Assembly (NCBI GenBank): GCA_029248525.1
Contig: JAQWJE010000008.1
Span: forward strand, 124,001 to 188,000
From: Candidatus Binatia bacterium
GTDB lineage: Bacteria; Desulfobacterota; Binatia; UBA12015
Length of the DNA stretch: 64,000 nt
Direction: 5' to 3'
The notes below the pieces were generated by a model that worked only from the letters and a program-made list of their open reading frames with translations, was not told the DNA's origin and ran no database searches. Made by a program: the position numbers and the translations under genes. The number at the start of each line of letters is the position of its first letter. Within the stretch, counting starts at the first letter, position 1. This document shows positions 25,754 to 33,855 of this stretch, piece by piece.

Positions 25754-26398
25754 GTGAGCGATCGGACGGCAGCGGAGATCAAGGAGGCACTTCTGGCGAC
25801 CGCGCAGGAGATGCTGCGCTCCGGGTTGGTGGAGGGAACCTCCGGCAATCTTTCGGCGCGCTTGCCCGACGGAAATGTCGTGATGACGCCGTCCTCGCTG
25901 AGCTACGAAAAGATGCAGCTCGAAGACTTGGTGGTCGTCGACCTCGATGGCGAGGTGCTGGAGGGCTCCCGCGGTCCGACGACCGAGAAGGCCCTGCATC
26001 TCGCCTGTCTGCGTCGCTATCCCGAATTGGGCGGCGTGATCCACTCCCACGCGATGTTCGCGACGATGTTCGCGATCACCCACCAGGCGATCCCGTGTGT
26101 GGTCGAAGAGTTCGATGTATTCGTCGGAGGGGATGTTCCGGTAGCGAACTACCAACTGACGGGCTCCGATGAGCTGGGTGAAGAGGTGGCTTCGTGGCTG
26201 GGCGATCGCGGTGCTGTTCTGATGGCCAACCATGGATTGCTGACGGTGGGCGGGTCGCCGGAGAAGGCCATGCAGGTGGCGCATTTGGTAGAACGGACGG
26301 CGAAGATTGTCTGGGGCGCGAGATTGCTGGGCGATCTTGTGCCTCTCCCCGAAGAGACCCGCGCCACATTCGCTCCGATCTACAAATTGATGCGGTGA
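25754..26398 (+). CDS. Class II aldolase/adducin family protein (fuculose-phosphate-aldolase-like)
   Basis: 214 residues. It has GTSGNLSARL, MTPSSLSYE, TTEKALHL (the catalytic Glu region, E78), Zn ligands H97 and H99 in IHSHAMF, and H160 in ANHGLLTVG. These are the conserved sites of zinc-dependent L-fuculose-1-phosphate and L-ribulose-5-phosphate aldolase/epimerase enzymes. The start is a GTG at 25754, six bases after the class I aldolase. The pairing suggests breakdown or salvage of a phosphorylated sugar, for example a methylthioribulose- or deoxysugar-like compound, but the substrate is inference. Confidence 0.87.
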   Translation: MSDRTAAEIKEALLATAQEMLRSGLVEGTSGNLSARLPDGNVVMTPSSLSYEKMQLEDLVVVDLDGEVLEGSRGPTTEKALHLACLRRYPELGGVIHSHAMFATMFAITHQAIPCVVEEFDVFVGGDVPVANYQLTGSDELGEEVASWLGDRGAVLMANHGLLTVGGSPEKAMQVAHLVERTAKIVWGARLLGDLVPLPEETRATFAPIYKLMR

Positions 26399-26451
26399 AC
26401 GCTGCCATGCCGGCTTGATGCGCAGGGCTCTGATGATGTTAGAGTTCGCAC

Positions 26452-27399
26452 ATGGCAGAGTACGCAGGAACGTCGGTAGAACTGGAAGCAGAGCGAGTGC
26501 TTTTGCGGGTCTTTGGCGAAGATCGTTCGAGCTTCCTGCACGGAATGCTCTCGAATGACATCACCGGGCTTGCGCCGGGTGAGGGTGCGGCAGCCCTTCT
26601 TCTCACGGAACAGGGAAGGATTGTCGCCGCTGTGGATTTGCTGGTTTTCTCCGAAGAAATTCTCCTCGACCTCACGGGGGAAGCCCGGGAGCGATTGCAG
26701 CCGGCTCTGGAGCGTTTCATCGTGGCCGATGATGTCGAGTTCGAGATGCAACCCGGTGTCGCCGTCGCCATCCGTGGAGAGAGCGTGTCCGATTTCGTGG
26801 GCGAGTTGCTCGGGGCGGAGGCTGTGCCGGAATTGCGGCGGCATCATCCGCTGGTGGACGGTCTGATGCATATCTCCCGGGTCGATGATCTGGGCTGTCC
26901 CGGCTACCGGGTCTGGTGCGCGACCACCGCGGATGCGAACGCACTTCTTGACCGCTGTGACGCGCTCGGTGCCCGGCGATTGTCTCCGGGAGCACGCGAG
27001 GGGAGACGCATCGCGGCCGGCGTCGCTCGGGAGGGAGTCGATTTTGATGAGACCACTCTCGCGCCGGAAGTACCTTCCCTGTCGCATGCGATTTCCAATC
27101 GCAAAGGCTGCTACCTCGGCCAGGAGGTGGTCGAGCGAGTGGCTTCCAGAGGCAAGGTGAAGTGGTTGGTGGCTGCACTGCGTGTCGCGGGCGCCTGCGA
27201 CCCCGGAATCGAGCTGGAGGTGGAAGGCCGCGGGGTTGGTCATTTGACGAGCGTCGCACCCGATAGCGTCGATGGGGAGTTCGCGGCGATCGCCCGTGTG
27301 CGCCGCGATGTGTTTGATGAGGGAATGGCGATCGATGTGATGATGCCCGGTGGAGCCGTCGGCGCTCGACCTGATCCCGGACCTGAGCGGGCATCGTGA
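26452..27399 (+). CDS. ygfZ: YgfZ/GcvT-fold folate-binding protein
   Basis: 315 residues. It has GEDRSSFLHGMLSND and the signature KGCYLGQEVVERV (KGC at 218-220, QE at 224-225), whose Cys is the conserved residue of YgfZ. These proteins use tetrahydrofolate to help keep certain Fe-S enzymes assembled, including radical SAM enzymes such as MiaB. The window has a radical SAM enzyme and several Fe-S proteins that could be clients, but no specific link. The ATG at 26452 has only a weak ribosome-binding site. Confidence 0.88.
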   Translation: MAEYAGTSVELEAERVLLRVFGEDRSSFLHGMLSNDITGLAPGEGAAALLLTEQGRIVAAVDLLVFSEEILLDLTGEARERLQPALERFIVADDVEFEMQPGVAVAIRGESVSDFVGELLGAEAVPELRRHHPLVDGLMHISRVDDLGCPGYRVWCATTADANALLDRCDALGARRLSPGAREGRRIAAGVAREGVDFDETTLAPEVPSLSHAISNRKGCYLGQEVVERVASRGKVKWLVAALRVAGACDPGIELEVEGRGVGHLTSVAPDSVDGEFAAIARVRRDVFDEGMAIDVMMPGGAVGARPDPGPERAS

Positions 27400-27424
27400 C
27401 TCTGGTGCGAACGCGGAGGTGAGC

Positions 27425-28897
27425 GTGGCTGCGCAGCCGTCGCCGATTGCTCGCCTGACCGATCAGGCTGATTTTCGCGTGGAAGGGCGTCCCCTTGTGC
27501 GCTCGGGAGACGCCATCGAGGCGTTGCCGCCGTATCGGATCGAGGTTCGGGCGGGTCGGATCCTCGCGGCCGAAGAGCTTCGAGTTTCGGCGGCGCGGGC
27601 TGCGGAAACATCCTTCCTCATGCCTGGACTGGCCGATCCTCATCTTCATCTGGTGGCGATGGCATCCCGCCGCTTGCAGAGAGCTTGTTTGCCCCAGGCA
27701 CCCTATAGCCGGCAGGATCTGATCGACTCCATCGCGGAGACGGCTAGGCTAGAATCCGGGAGCTGGGTTCGATTGGAGGGTTTCGAAGAAGCGGATTTGC
27801 GAGAGGGCACTCTCCCGACGTTGGCGGAGCTGGATGCTGCTTGCCCGAACCGGCCCTTGCGGGTTCGCCATGCCTCCCGTCATGCCTCACTGCTCAATTC
27901 CGCCGCACGCCGTTGGTTGAAGAATGCGGGCTGGTCCCCGGCGTTTGGTCAGGAAGCGTTGCTGGTCGGTCGGGAAATCGAACTCGCACGCTTGTTGCCG
28001 CGGGCCGATACGCAGCGTCTGCGTGAGGCTTTGCGCGAGGAGGGTGAGGCGTTATTACGCGTCGGCATCACTTGTATTGATGAAGTGACCGCCTCCAATG
28101 ATCTCGAGCGGCTGGAATTGCTCGCATCAGCGGAGCTCCCGCAACATATCCGTTTTTGGTTGGGTGTGGATGCCGATTGGGCCGCAATCCCCTCATGCCC
28201 GTCGGGGCTTTCGATTGCCGGGATCAAGCTCTTGCCGCGGGACGCAGCGGCGGTGCAATCGCCTTGGTTTGGCGAGGCGGTAGCGCGTGCGCGACAGGCT
28301 GGCTTCCCCCTGGCAATCCACGCTGTCGAGCCGGATGCGATGGCGTCCATTCTCGAGGTGCTCGCAACAGCTCCCGCGCGAAAGTCGGGGGGGCCGCGAG
28401 GTCTGGACAGAATGGAGCATGCATCGCTTTGTCCACCGGCTCTCGTCGCGGCTCTGGCTGCATCGGGGATGGCGGTCGTCACACAGCCCGCATTTCTTGT
28501 CGCGCGGGGGGCCAGGTACCGTCGCCAGCTGGAGCAGCCTCTGTGGCAATGGCTCTATCCCGTGTCCTCTCTCCACGAGGCGGGTGTCCCGGTCGCTTTC
28601 AGCAGCGATGCGCCGGTCGCGCCTCCCGGTTTTCATGCCGTATTGGAAGCGGCGTGCGGCCGGGGCTCGGGAGCCTTGGCCGATTTTGGCAAAGCGGAGC
28701 GGGTGAGCCCGGGGTTGGCCTTTGCCGCCCACTCCCGGACGCATCGCTTGATCCGCGGCGAGAATGCCGTGGATCAATGGTTCGCGCCGGGAGAGGCGGC
28801 GGATTTTCTCGTTCTTGCCGGCGACCCGAGGCCCGGTGATTTTGCGAACCTGCAAGTGGTTGCCGCGGCTCTGCCTTCGGAAGGAGTTCGACGGTGA
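27425..28897 (+). CDS. Amidohydrolase-family protein (YtcJ-like)
   Basis: 490 residues from a GTG at 27425, with GGAGG five bases upstream; longer reading would overlap ygfZ. Metal-site motifs are in order: PGLADPHLHL (two His), LAIHAVEPD (His), DRMEHASLCP (His) and FSSDAPVAPP (Asp). These are the positions of amidohydrolase family 3 enzymes acting on formamides or similar bonds. The C-terminal segment returns to the small beta domain (ADFLVLAGDPRPGDF). The end overlaps the next gene as GTGA. It is joined with acyl-CoA genes and may release an acid that the ligase then activates; that is inference. Confidence 0.82.
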   Translation: MAAQPSPIARLTDQADFRVEGRPLVRSGDAIEALPPYRIEVRAGRILAAEELRVSAARAAETSFLMPGLADPHLHLVAMASRRLQRACLPQAPYSRQDLIDSIAETARLESGSWVRLEGFEEADLREGTLPTLAELDAACPNRPLRVRHASRHASLLNSAARRWLKNAGWSPAFGQEALLVGREIELARLLPRADTQRLREALREEGEALLRVGITCIDEVTASNDLERLELLASAELPQHIRFWLGVDADWAAIPSCPSGLSIAGIKLLPRDAAAVQSPWFGEAVARARQAGFPLAIHAVEPDAMASILEVLATAPARKSGGPRGLDRMEHASLCPPALVAALAASGMAVVTQPAFLVARGARYRRQLEQPLWQWLYPVSSLHEAGVPVAFSSDAPVAPPGFHAVLEAACGRGSGALADFGKAERVSPGLAFAAHSRTHRLIRGENAVDQWFAPGEAADFLVLAGDPRPGDFANLQVVAAALPSEGVRR

Positions 28898-29622
28898 GCA
28901 ACGCGAGTGAGGTGATTCGCCTCGAGCGCCACGACGGTCTGGTGATCATGACTCTGGACCGCCCGGAGGTCCTGAACGCCTATAATCGTCAGATGCGGGA
29001 TCAGATTTTCGAGGCTCTGACTTTCGTGGCCGCGACCCCGGAGGTTCGTGTCCTGCTCGTCGAGGGTTCCGGCCGCGCCTTCGGTAGCGGAGGCGATTTA
29101 TCGGAATTCGGTATGGCGGAATCTCCTTTGGCCGCGCGTGAAACTCGTCAGCGACGCGATGTCTGGGGCTTATGGAGTGAGTTGCCCTGTGTGACTATGG
29201 CGGCGGTTCACGGGATGGCGGTCGGGGGAGGCTGCGAGATGGCTCTGCTCTGCGACCTGATGATTGCGGCAGAAACGGCTTGCTTTCGTCTCCCCGAGAC
29301 CTCGTTGGGAACATTGCCGGGTGTGGGTGGCACCCAAACCCTGCCGCGGGCCATCGGTGCCGGGCGCGCCGCGGGTGTCCTGCTCGCGGGGAGCGAAATC
29401 TCGGGGCGTGAGGCCGAACGATTGGGGCTGGCGCAGTGGGTTTGCTCGGAGAAAACGCTGGCGGCGCGAGCCCGTTCCCTGGCGAAATCGCTCGCGATCC
29501 TTTCCGGGCCCGCCCTGAAGGCTGCAAGGGAGGCGCTGCGGCGCGGTGGAGACCTTCCGCTGGCGGAGGGCTTGCGACTTGAGGCCCGCCTCGGGAAAAG
29601 GCTACGAGAGGAACAGACATGA
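28894..29622 (+). CDS. Enoyl-CoA hydratase/isomerase family protein
   Basis: 242 residues, crotonase fold. The oxyanion-hole segments are GRAFGSGGDLSEF and AVHGMAVGGGCEMALLCD. In place of the two Glu residues of rat mitochondrial hydratase, the first is kept (RLPETSLGTLPGVGGTQ) and the second is replaced by Gly (RAAGVLLAG). This suggests isomerase, hydrolase or another crotonase reaction instead of standard hydration. The GTG start overlaps the amidohydrolase stop, and its stop overlaps the ligase start by four bases. The four genes probably form one unit for degradation of an unknown acid. Confidence 0.88.
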   Translation: MSNASEVIRLERHDGLVIMTLDRPEVLNAYNRQMRDQIFEALTFVAATPEVRVLLVEGSGRAFGSGGDLSEFGMAESPLAARETRQRRDVWGLWSELPCVTMAAVHGMAVGGGCEMALLCDLMIAAETACFRLPETSLGTLPGVGGTQTLPRAIGAGRAAGVLLAGSEISGREAERLGLAQWVCSEKTLAARARSLAKSLAILSGPALKAAREALRRGGDLPLAEGLRLEARLGKRLREEQT

Positions 29623-31181
29623 ATACAGCAAACTTCCTGACGATGCCTGCAATGATGTTCCCTGACCAGGAGATTCTGGTCGATGGAGCAGATCGCTTCA
29701 GCTACGACGCTCTGGCGCAGCGAGTCCGCAGCCTCGGGGCCTCCCTGCGCGCGCATGGCGCTGGTCTGGAGAGGCCGGTAGCGGTTCTGGCCACCAACTC
29801 GCATCGCTATGTCACAGCGTATTACGGCGCAGCGGCCGCAGGCGCGACATTTGTGCCGCTTAACTATCGCGCCAAGCTGCATGAGTTGGAGCATATGATC
29901 GACAAGGCTGCTCCAGCCGTGCTGTTTTTTGAGGAGCGCTATCGCGACACTCTGGCTCGATTGGCAGATTCGTTGCCGGCAGACCTCACACTGCTTCCCT
30001 TGTCGGAGGCAGGCGAGGGCGAATCGTCATTTGATGATCTTGTCGCTGCCGGCGATGCTGAGGCACTGGAGGTCGATGTCGAGGAGTCCGATACCTCCAT
30101 CTTGATGTACACCAGCGGGACGACCTCCCTGCCCAAAGGGGTGATGCTGACGCATGGCGACTTCACCGCCTATGTCGTGGGCAACGTGGAGATGGCCGAC
30201 GGCAGTCCCCGCGGGACCGCACTCTTATGCGTGCCGCTCTACCATATCGCCGGAGCCACCAATATCATGAGCTCGGTCTGGGCCGGGCGGAAGATTGTCC
30301 TGCTTCCGCAATTTGAAGCGGGGGAATGGTTGGCTACCGTGGCGCGCGAGAAGGTAACGCACGCCTTTGTTGTGCCCACGATGATGAAGAAGCTTCTCGA
30401 CCATCCGGACTTCCATAAAACCGATCTCTCAAGTCTGGAGAACCTCTCCTACGGCGGCGCTCCGATGCCCTTCCCGGTGATTCGACGGGCTATCGAGTCC
30501 TTTCCGGCGGGTTGCGGTTTCGTGAATGCTTTCGGTCAGACCGAAACAACATCGACCTTGACGATTCTCGGCCCCGAAGACCACCGTCTGGTTGGCGATG
30601 CCGATGCTGATGAGTTGGTGCTCAAGCGTCTGCGCTCGATTGGTCGCCCGCTTCCCGACGTGGAGATTCGCATTGCGGACGAAAGTGGTGCGTCGCTTCC
30701 GGACGGAGAGACAGGCGAGATTCTCGTCCGGACCCCGCGCATCATGAAGGGCTACGCCGGTGGAGTTTCCGGCGGGGCTGCGGTCGATACGGACGGCTAT
30801 CTGCATACCCGGGACCTCGGCTATATTGATAACGAGGGCTACGTGTTTCTGGTGGGCCGCAAAGACGATATGATCATCCGCGGTGGCGAGAATATTGCTC
30901 CTGCGGAGGTAGAAGCCTGCCTGCAGGGCCATCAGGCGATCGAGGAGATCGCGGTTTTCGGCTTGCCGAGTGAGGAGTGGGGCCAGATTGTGGCTGCGGC
31001 GGTGGTGCTCAAGGAAGGCTCCGCGGTCTCGGCAGAAGAGCTGGTGACCTATTGCCAGGCCCGTCTCTCGAGCTTCAAGAAACCGGAGGCCTTGCGGTTT
31101 CTTCCCGAATTGCCACGGAACCCTCTGGGCAAGATTCTCCGCAAGGACCTCCAGACCGCATTTGCCGCGAGTCAGGAATAG
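29619..31181 (+). CDS. AMP-dependent acyl-CoA synthetase/ligase
   Basis: 520 residues, ANL superfamily. The P-loop-like motif is MYTSGTTSLPKGVM, then ENLSYGGAPMP, NAFGQTETTST (adenylate-binding), YLHTRDLGYID (ATP ribose), GRKDDMIIRGGENI (hinge) and the catalytic Lys in NPLGKILRKDL. It activates a carboxylic acid to its CoA thioester using ATP. It is flanked by two crotonase-fold proteins and preceded by the amidohydrolase. Sequence features do not fix chain length or ring substrates. Confidence 0.93.
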   Translation: MNTANFLTMPAMMFPDQEILVDGADRFSYDALAQRVRSLGASLRAHGAGLERPVAVLATNSHRYVTAYYGAAAAGATFVPLNYRAKLHELEHMIDKAAPAVLFFEERYRDTLARLADSLPADLTLLPLSEAGEGESSFDDLVAAGDAEALEVDVEESDTSILMYTSGTTSLPKGVMLTHGDFTAYVVGNVEMADGSPRGTALLCVPLYHIAGATNIMSSVWAGRKIVLLPQFEAGEWLATVAREKVTHAFVVPTMMKKLLDHPDFHKTDLSSLENLSYGGAPMPFPVIRRAIESFPAGCGFVNAFGQTETTSTLTILGPEDHRLVGDADADELVLKRLRSIGRPLPDVEIRIADESGASLPDGETGEILVRTPRIMKGYAGGVSGGAAVDTDGYLHTRDLGYIDNEGYVFLVGRKDDMIIRGGENIAPAEVEACLQGHQAIEEIAVFGLPSEEWGQIVAAAVVLKEGSAVSAEELVTYCQARLSSFKKPEALRFLPELPRNPLGKILRKDLQTAFAASQE

Positions 31182-31186
31182 CTGGT

Positions 31187-31918
31187 TTGGCGCGCGTTCA
31201 GAGCCTTCGGATCCGGGAGCAGCGTGGGATCGCGACGCTGGAGATGAATCTGTCGGCAGGGCTTTTCGACGCCGATATGCATGCAGATCTGGTGGCAGCG
31301 GTAGAGGAGATCCAGCTTTCCGACGATATCCGTGTGGTCGTTCTCCGCTCTCGAGGCCGTAACTTTTGCGAGGGCTCCGTCTCCGACGGGCCTCACGACG
31401 GGATTGCCGCTCTGGCCAGTCTCCGTGTGCCCGTGATCGCTTCTCTGCAAGGCAAGGTGTTCGACGAGGGCCTCGAACTGGCATTGGCTTGTGATCTGCG
31501 TTTTGCCGCGTCGGGAGCGCGGCTGGGGATGACGCAACTGTCGCGTGGAATATTGCCCAGCCACGGAGGCACCCAGCGTTTGCCCCGGCTGATCGGCCGC
31601 GGCCGAGCGACGCGAATGGTCCTGTTGTCCGAGGTGCTGTCCGCAAGGCAGGCAGAGAAATCAGGTCTGATTCATCAAGTCGAAGAGGGCGCTCAATTGA
31701 ATCGCAAGGTCATGGCAGTCGCCCGATCGATGGCCACGCGCTCCCCGGTCGCTCAAAAGCTCGCCAAGGAGGCGCTGCTCGCCTCCGGCGATTTACCGCT
31801 GGCCGAAGGACTTCGCCTCGAGGGCGACCTGTACGTCCTCTCGCAAAGTACCGCGGACCGCGACGAAGGATTAACCAGCTTCCGCGAGAAGCGTCGCCCC
31901 AAATTTATCGGTCGCTGA
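31187..31918 (+). CDS. Divergent enoyl-CoA hydratase/isomerase paralogue lacking both catalytic glutamates
   Basis: 243 residues, crotonase fold, from a TTG at 31187 (AGGA nine bases upstream), six bases after the ligase stop. In the active-site segment LGMTQLSRGILPSHGGTQRL the position of the first Glu is Gln, and in RATRMVLLS the second is Arg. The oxyanion loop GKVFDEGLELALACD also departs from the usual GGG. It may be a structural partner, a crotonase with another chemistry, or inactive. Loss of the sites in a gene kept directly after a working ligase is worth noting. Confidence 0.78.
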   Translation: MARVQSLRIREQRGIATLEMNLSAGLFDADMHADLVAAVEEIQLSDDIRVVVLRSRGRNFCEGSVSDGPHDGIAALASLRVPVIASLQGKVFDEGLELALACDLRFAASGARLGMTQLSRGILPSHGGTQRLPRLIGRGRATRMVLLSEVLSARQAEKSGLIHQVEEGAQLNRKVMAVARSMATRSPVAQKLAKEALLASGDLPLAEGLRLEGDLYVLSQSTADRDEGLTSFREKRRPKFIGR

Positions 31919-31936
31919 GCGAGTCCGGGAACTTCT

Positions 31937-32581
31937 TCATAGTCCGGCAGCGCGGAGCACCCTTCGCGTCGCTCTTGCGGGCGCGTCGGACGTCTTGAGC
32001 AGGCGTCGCAGTTCGCCGAGGTCTTCGGGAGTGTCGACGTCGAGGGCGCTACCGCCCGGGTCGATCTCCTGCCAGGGGATTCCGAGATTGCGGGCTTCCT
32101 GCTGATGGGCGCAAAGACTCTGGTTGCCGAAGTGGGTATGCAGCAGGCCGGGAGGGCGCAGTCCCAGAAGGTTGGTGCCGCTGCCGTCGCGGGAGGGCGC
32201 TGCGACGGCGCCGTGGACGGGGAGGCCGGCGACCATTCGGTCGATATCCGTCGATCTGAGGATGGGTAAATCGCCCATCGCGATAATGACACCAGTAGCT
32301 TTCTGCTCGCTGGCGAAGCTCATGCCGGCAGCGACTGCATTGTTGAGGCCCCCGCCCGAGTCGTGCAGGGGCAGGGCGCCGAGCTTCAGGGCCAGATTGG
32401 CAGCTTCCTCATCCCCGGCCAGAACACTGACACCAGCGAGAGTCTCTGCGGCCATAAGGGCTGTGATGACATCGGCGAGCATGGCTTGGGCGAATTCACG
32501 ACGAAGGGCCGGGGCGAGCGCCGGTTCCAGTCGTTTTTTTGTCTCGGCCCCCAGTCGAGCCGGTATCAATCCCCAAATCAT
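31937..32581 (-). CDS. cofC: CofC-like 2-phospho-L-lactate (or phosphoenolpyruvate) guanylyltransferase
   Basis: 214 residues of the MobA-like fold. MIWGLIPARLGAETKKRLEP is the CofC form of the NTP-binding N-terminus, IIAMGDLPILRSTDIDRM holds the metal-binding acid, and SRDGSGTNLLGLRPP is a strong CofC signature, as is the GGSALDVDTPEDL ending. CofC makes the guanylated phospho-acid used in coenzyme F420 biosynthesis. No other cof/fbi gene is in the window, so the assignment rests on sequence motifs alone. It is divergent from rsmD with 68 bases between. Confidence 0.8.
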   Translation of the reverse strand: MIWGLIPARLGAETKKRLEPALAPALRREFAQAMLADVITALMAAETLAGVSVLAGDEEAANLALKLGALPLHDSGGGLNNAVAAGMSFASEQKATGVIIAMGDLPILRSTDIDRMVAGLPVHGAVAAPSRDGSGTNLLGLRPPGLLHTHFGNQSLCAHQQEARNLGIPWQEIDPGGSALDVDTPEDLGELRRLLKTSDAPARATRRVLRAAGL

Positions 32582-32649
32582 TCGATTTCCTTGCGCCTTT
32601 CTCTCGCGAATGGCAAAGCGCGCATTGTGTCCTACCAAAGGTTCAAGCG

Positions 32650-33207
32650 ATGCGGGTGATCGCCGGAGAGGCGCGAGGACGGAAGCTTTCCGTCCCGCCC
32701 GGACTCCAGGTGCGCCCCAGCGGCGCTCGGCTTCGTGAGTCGGCCTTTGGCATACTGGAGCACCGTGGCGCAATCGCCGAAGCGAATGTTCTGGACCTGT
32801 TCGCTGGATCGGGTTCTCTCGGGATCGAGGCCCTGTCGCGCGGTGCGTCCAGTGTGGTCGCCGTGGAGCAGGACCGCCGAGTCGCGGAGTGCCTGATCGC
32901 GAACGCCGACCGCTGTGGTTTTGCCGCTCGCCACCGGACGTTGGTGCGCCCGGTGCTGGGCGCGCTCGGTTCTTTTGGTCCTGCTGCTGTTTTTGACCTG
33001 ATTTTCCTTGACCCGCCTTACGGAAAAGTCGATATCGACGCGATTCTGGGGAAAATTGCCGCCGGTAGCCTCTTGTGCCCGGATGGCGTAATCATGGTCG
33101 AGCATCCTCATGCCGAGGGTCCCGATGCTGAAGGAGATCTTGAAGTGGATTTGCGAAGACGTTTTGGTGGCAGCGAGATTACGATCTTGCGGCAGCGGGT
33201 CGGCTGA
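32650..33207 (+). CDS. rsmD: 16S rRNA (guanine(966)-N2)-methyltransferase RsmD
   Basis: 185 residues. The N-terminus MRVIAGEARGRKL is typical, followed by RPSGARLRESAFGIL, motif I DLFAGSGSLGIEALSRGA and the catalytic DPPY (121-124). It methylates G966 of 16S rRNA. The TGA overlaps the coaD ATG by one base (TGATG); the rsmD-coaD pair is a standard arrangement in many bacteria. An upstream in-frame ATG at 32539 would overlap cofC and is not used. Confidence 0.94.
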   Translation: MRVIAGEARGRKLSVPPGLQVRPSGARLRESAFGILEHRGAIAEANVLDLFAGSGSLGIEALSRGASSVVAVEQDRRVAECLIANADRCGFAARHRTLVRPVLGALGSFGPAAVFDLIFLDPPYGKVDIDAILGKIAAGSLLCPDGVIMVEHPHAEGPDAEGDLEVDLRRRFGGSEITILRQRVG

Positions 33208-33839
33208 TGGCCGCTAAAAAGACGCTGACAAAGAAGGTCTCGGCCCGGAAAGCTCCGCCGAAAAAGGCTCCGGCAAAAAAAGTCCAGCGCAAGAGAGCCT
33301 CGACCGCGGGCAAGAAGCCAAAGTCCGAGGATGCCTCGGCGGCCTCGGTCGTGACGCCCGTGGCGATTTATGCCGGATCATTTGATCCTGTGACCAATGG
33401 GCATGTGGACCTCATTCGACGGGCCTCGCGCGTTTTCCCCAAAGTGACGGTGGCTGTCGCCTACAATCCCAACAAGGGCTCCGGGATGTTTACCCCCGAT
33501 GAGCGCTGCGAGATGATTCGCGAATCGCTTGCGGATCTCGGCGATCGCGTTGTGGCCGACAAGTTCAGCGGTCTGCTGGTGGATTACGCAAAAGGGATCG
33601 GTGATTGTGTGCTGGTGCGTGGGTTGCGCGCTGTCTCGGATTTTGAGTTCGAGTTTCAGATGACCAGCATGAACCGCCACCTCGCCAAGGAAATCGAGAC
33701 CGTGTTCCTGATGGCGGGGGAACAGCATTTCTATACGAGTTCGAGTCTCGTTCGCGAAGTTGCGACTTTCGGTGGCGATGTGACGGCTCTTGTCCCGCCG
33801 CCGGTTCATCGTCGCCTCCAGAAAAAACTGAAACTCTAA
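33207..33839 (+). CDS. coaD: Pantetheine-phosphate adenylyltransferase with a Lys/Ala/Pro-rich N-terminal extension
   Basis: 210 residues against the usual 160. Residues about 50-210 are ordinary CoaD: AIYAGSFDPVTNGHVDLI (with the NxGH site), the PNKGSGMFTPDERCEM block, VRGLRAVSDFEFEFQMTSMN and the SSSLVRE loop. It joins phosphopantetheine and ATP to dephospho-CoA. Residues 1-50 are highly basic with KKAPxKK-type repeats, like histone H1-style bacterial tails, and have no place in the fold. The ATG overlaps the rsmD stop, so the extension is in a well-supported frame; internal GTGs near 33352 and 33361 could give the short form but lack a ribosome-binding site. Confidence 0.88.
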   Translation: MAAKKTLTKKVSARKAPPKKAPAKKVQRKRASTAGKKPKSEDASAASVVTPVAIYAGSFDPVTNGHVDLIRRASRVFPKVTVAVAYNPNKGSGMFTPDERCEMIRESLADLGDRVVADKFSGLLVDYAKGIGDCVLVRGLRAVSDFEFEFQMTSMNRHLAKEIETVFLMAGEQHFYTSSSLVREVATFGGDVTALVPPPVHRRLQKKLKL

Positions 33840-33855
33840 GGTTGGTGGGGCTCTG

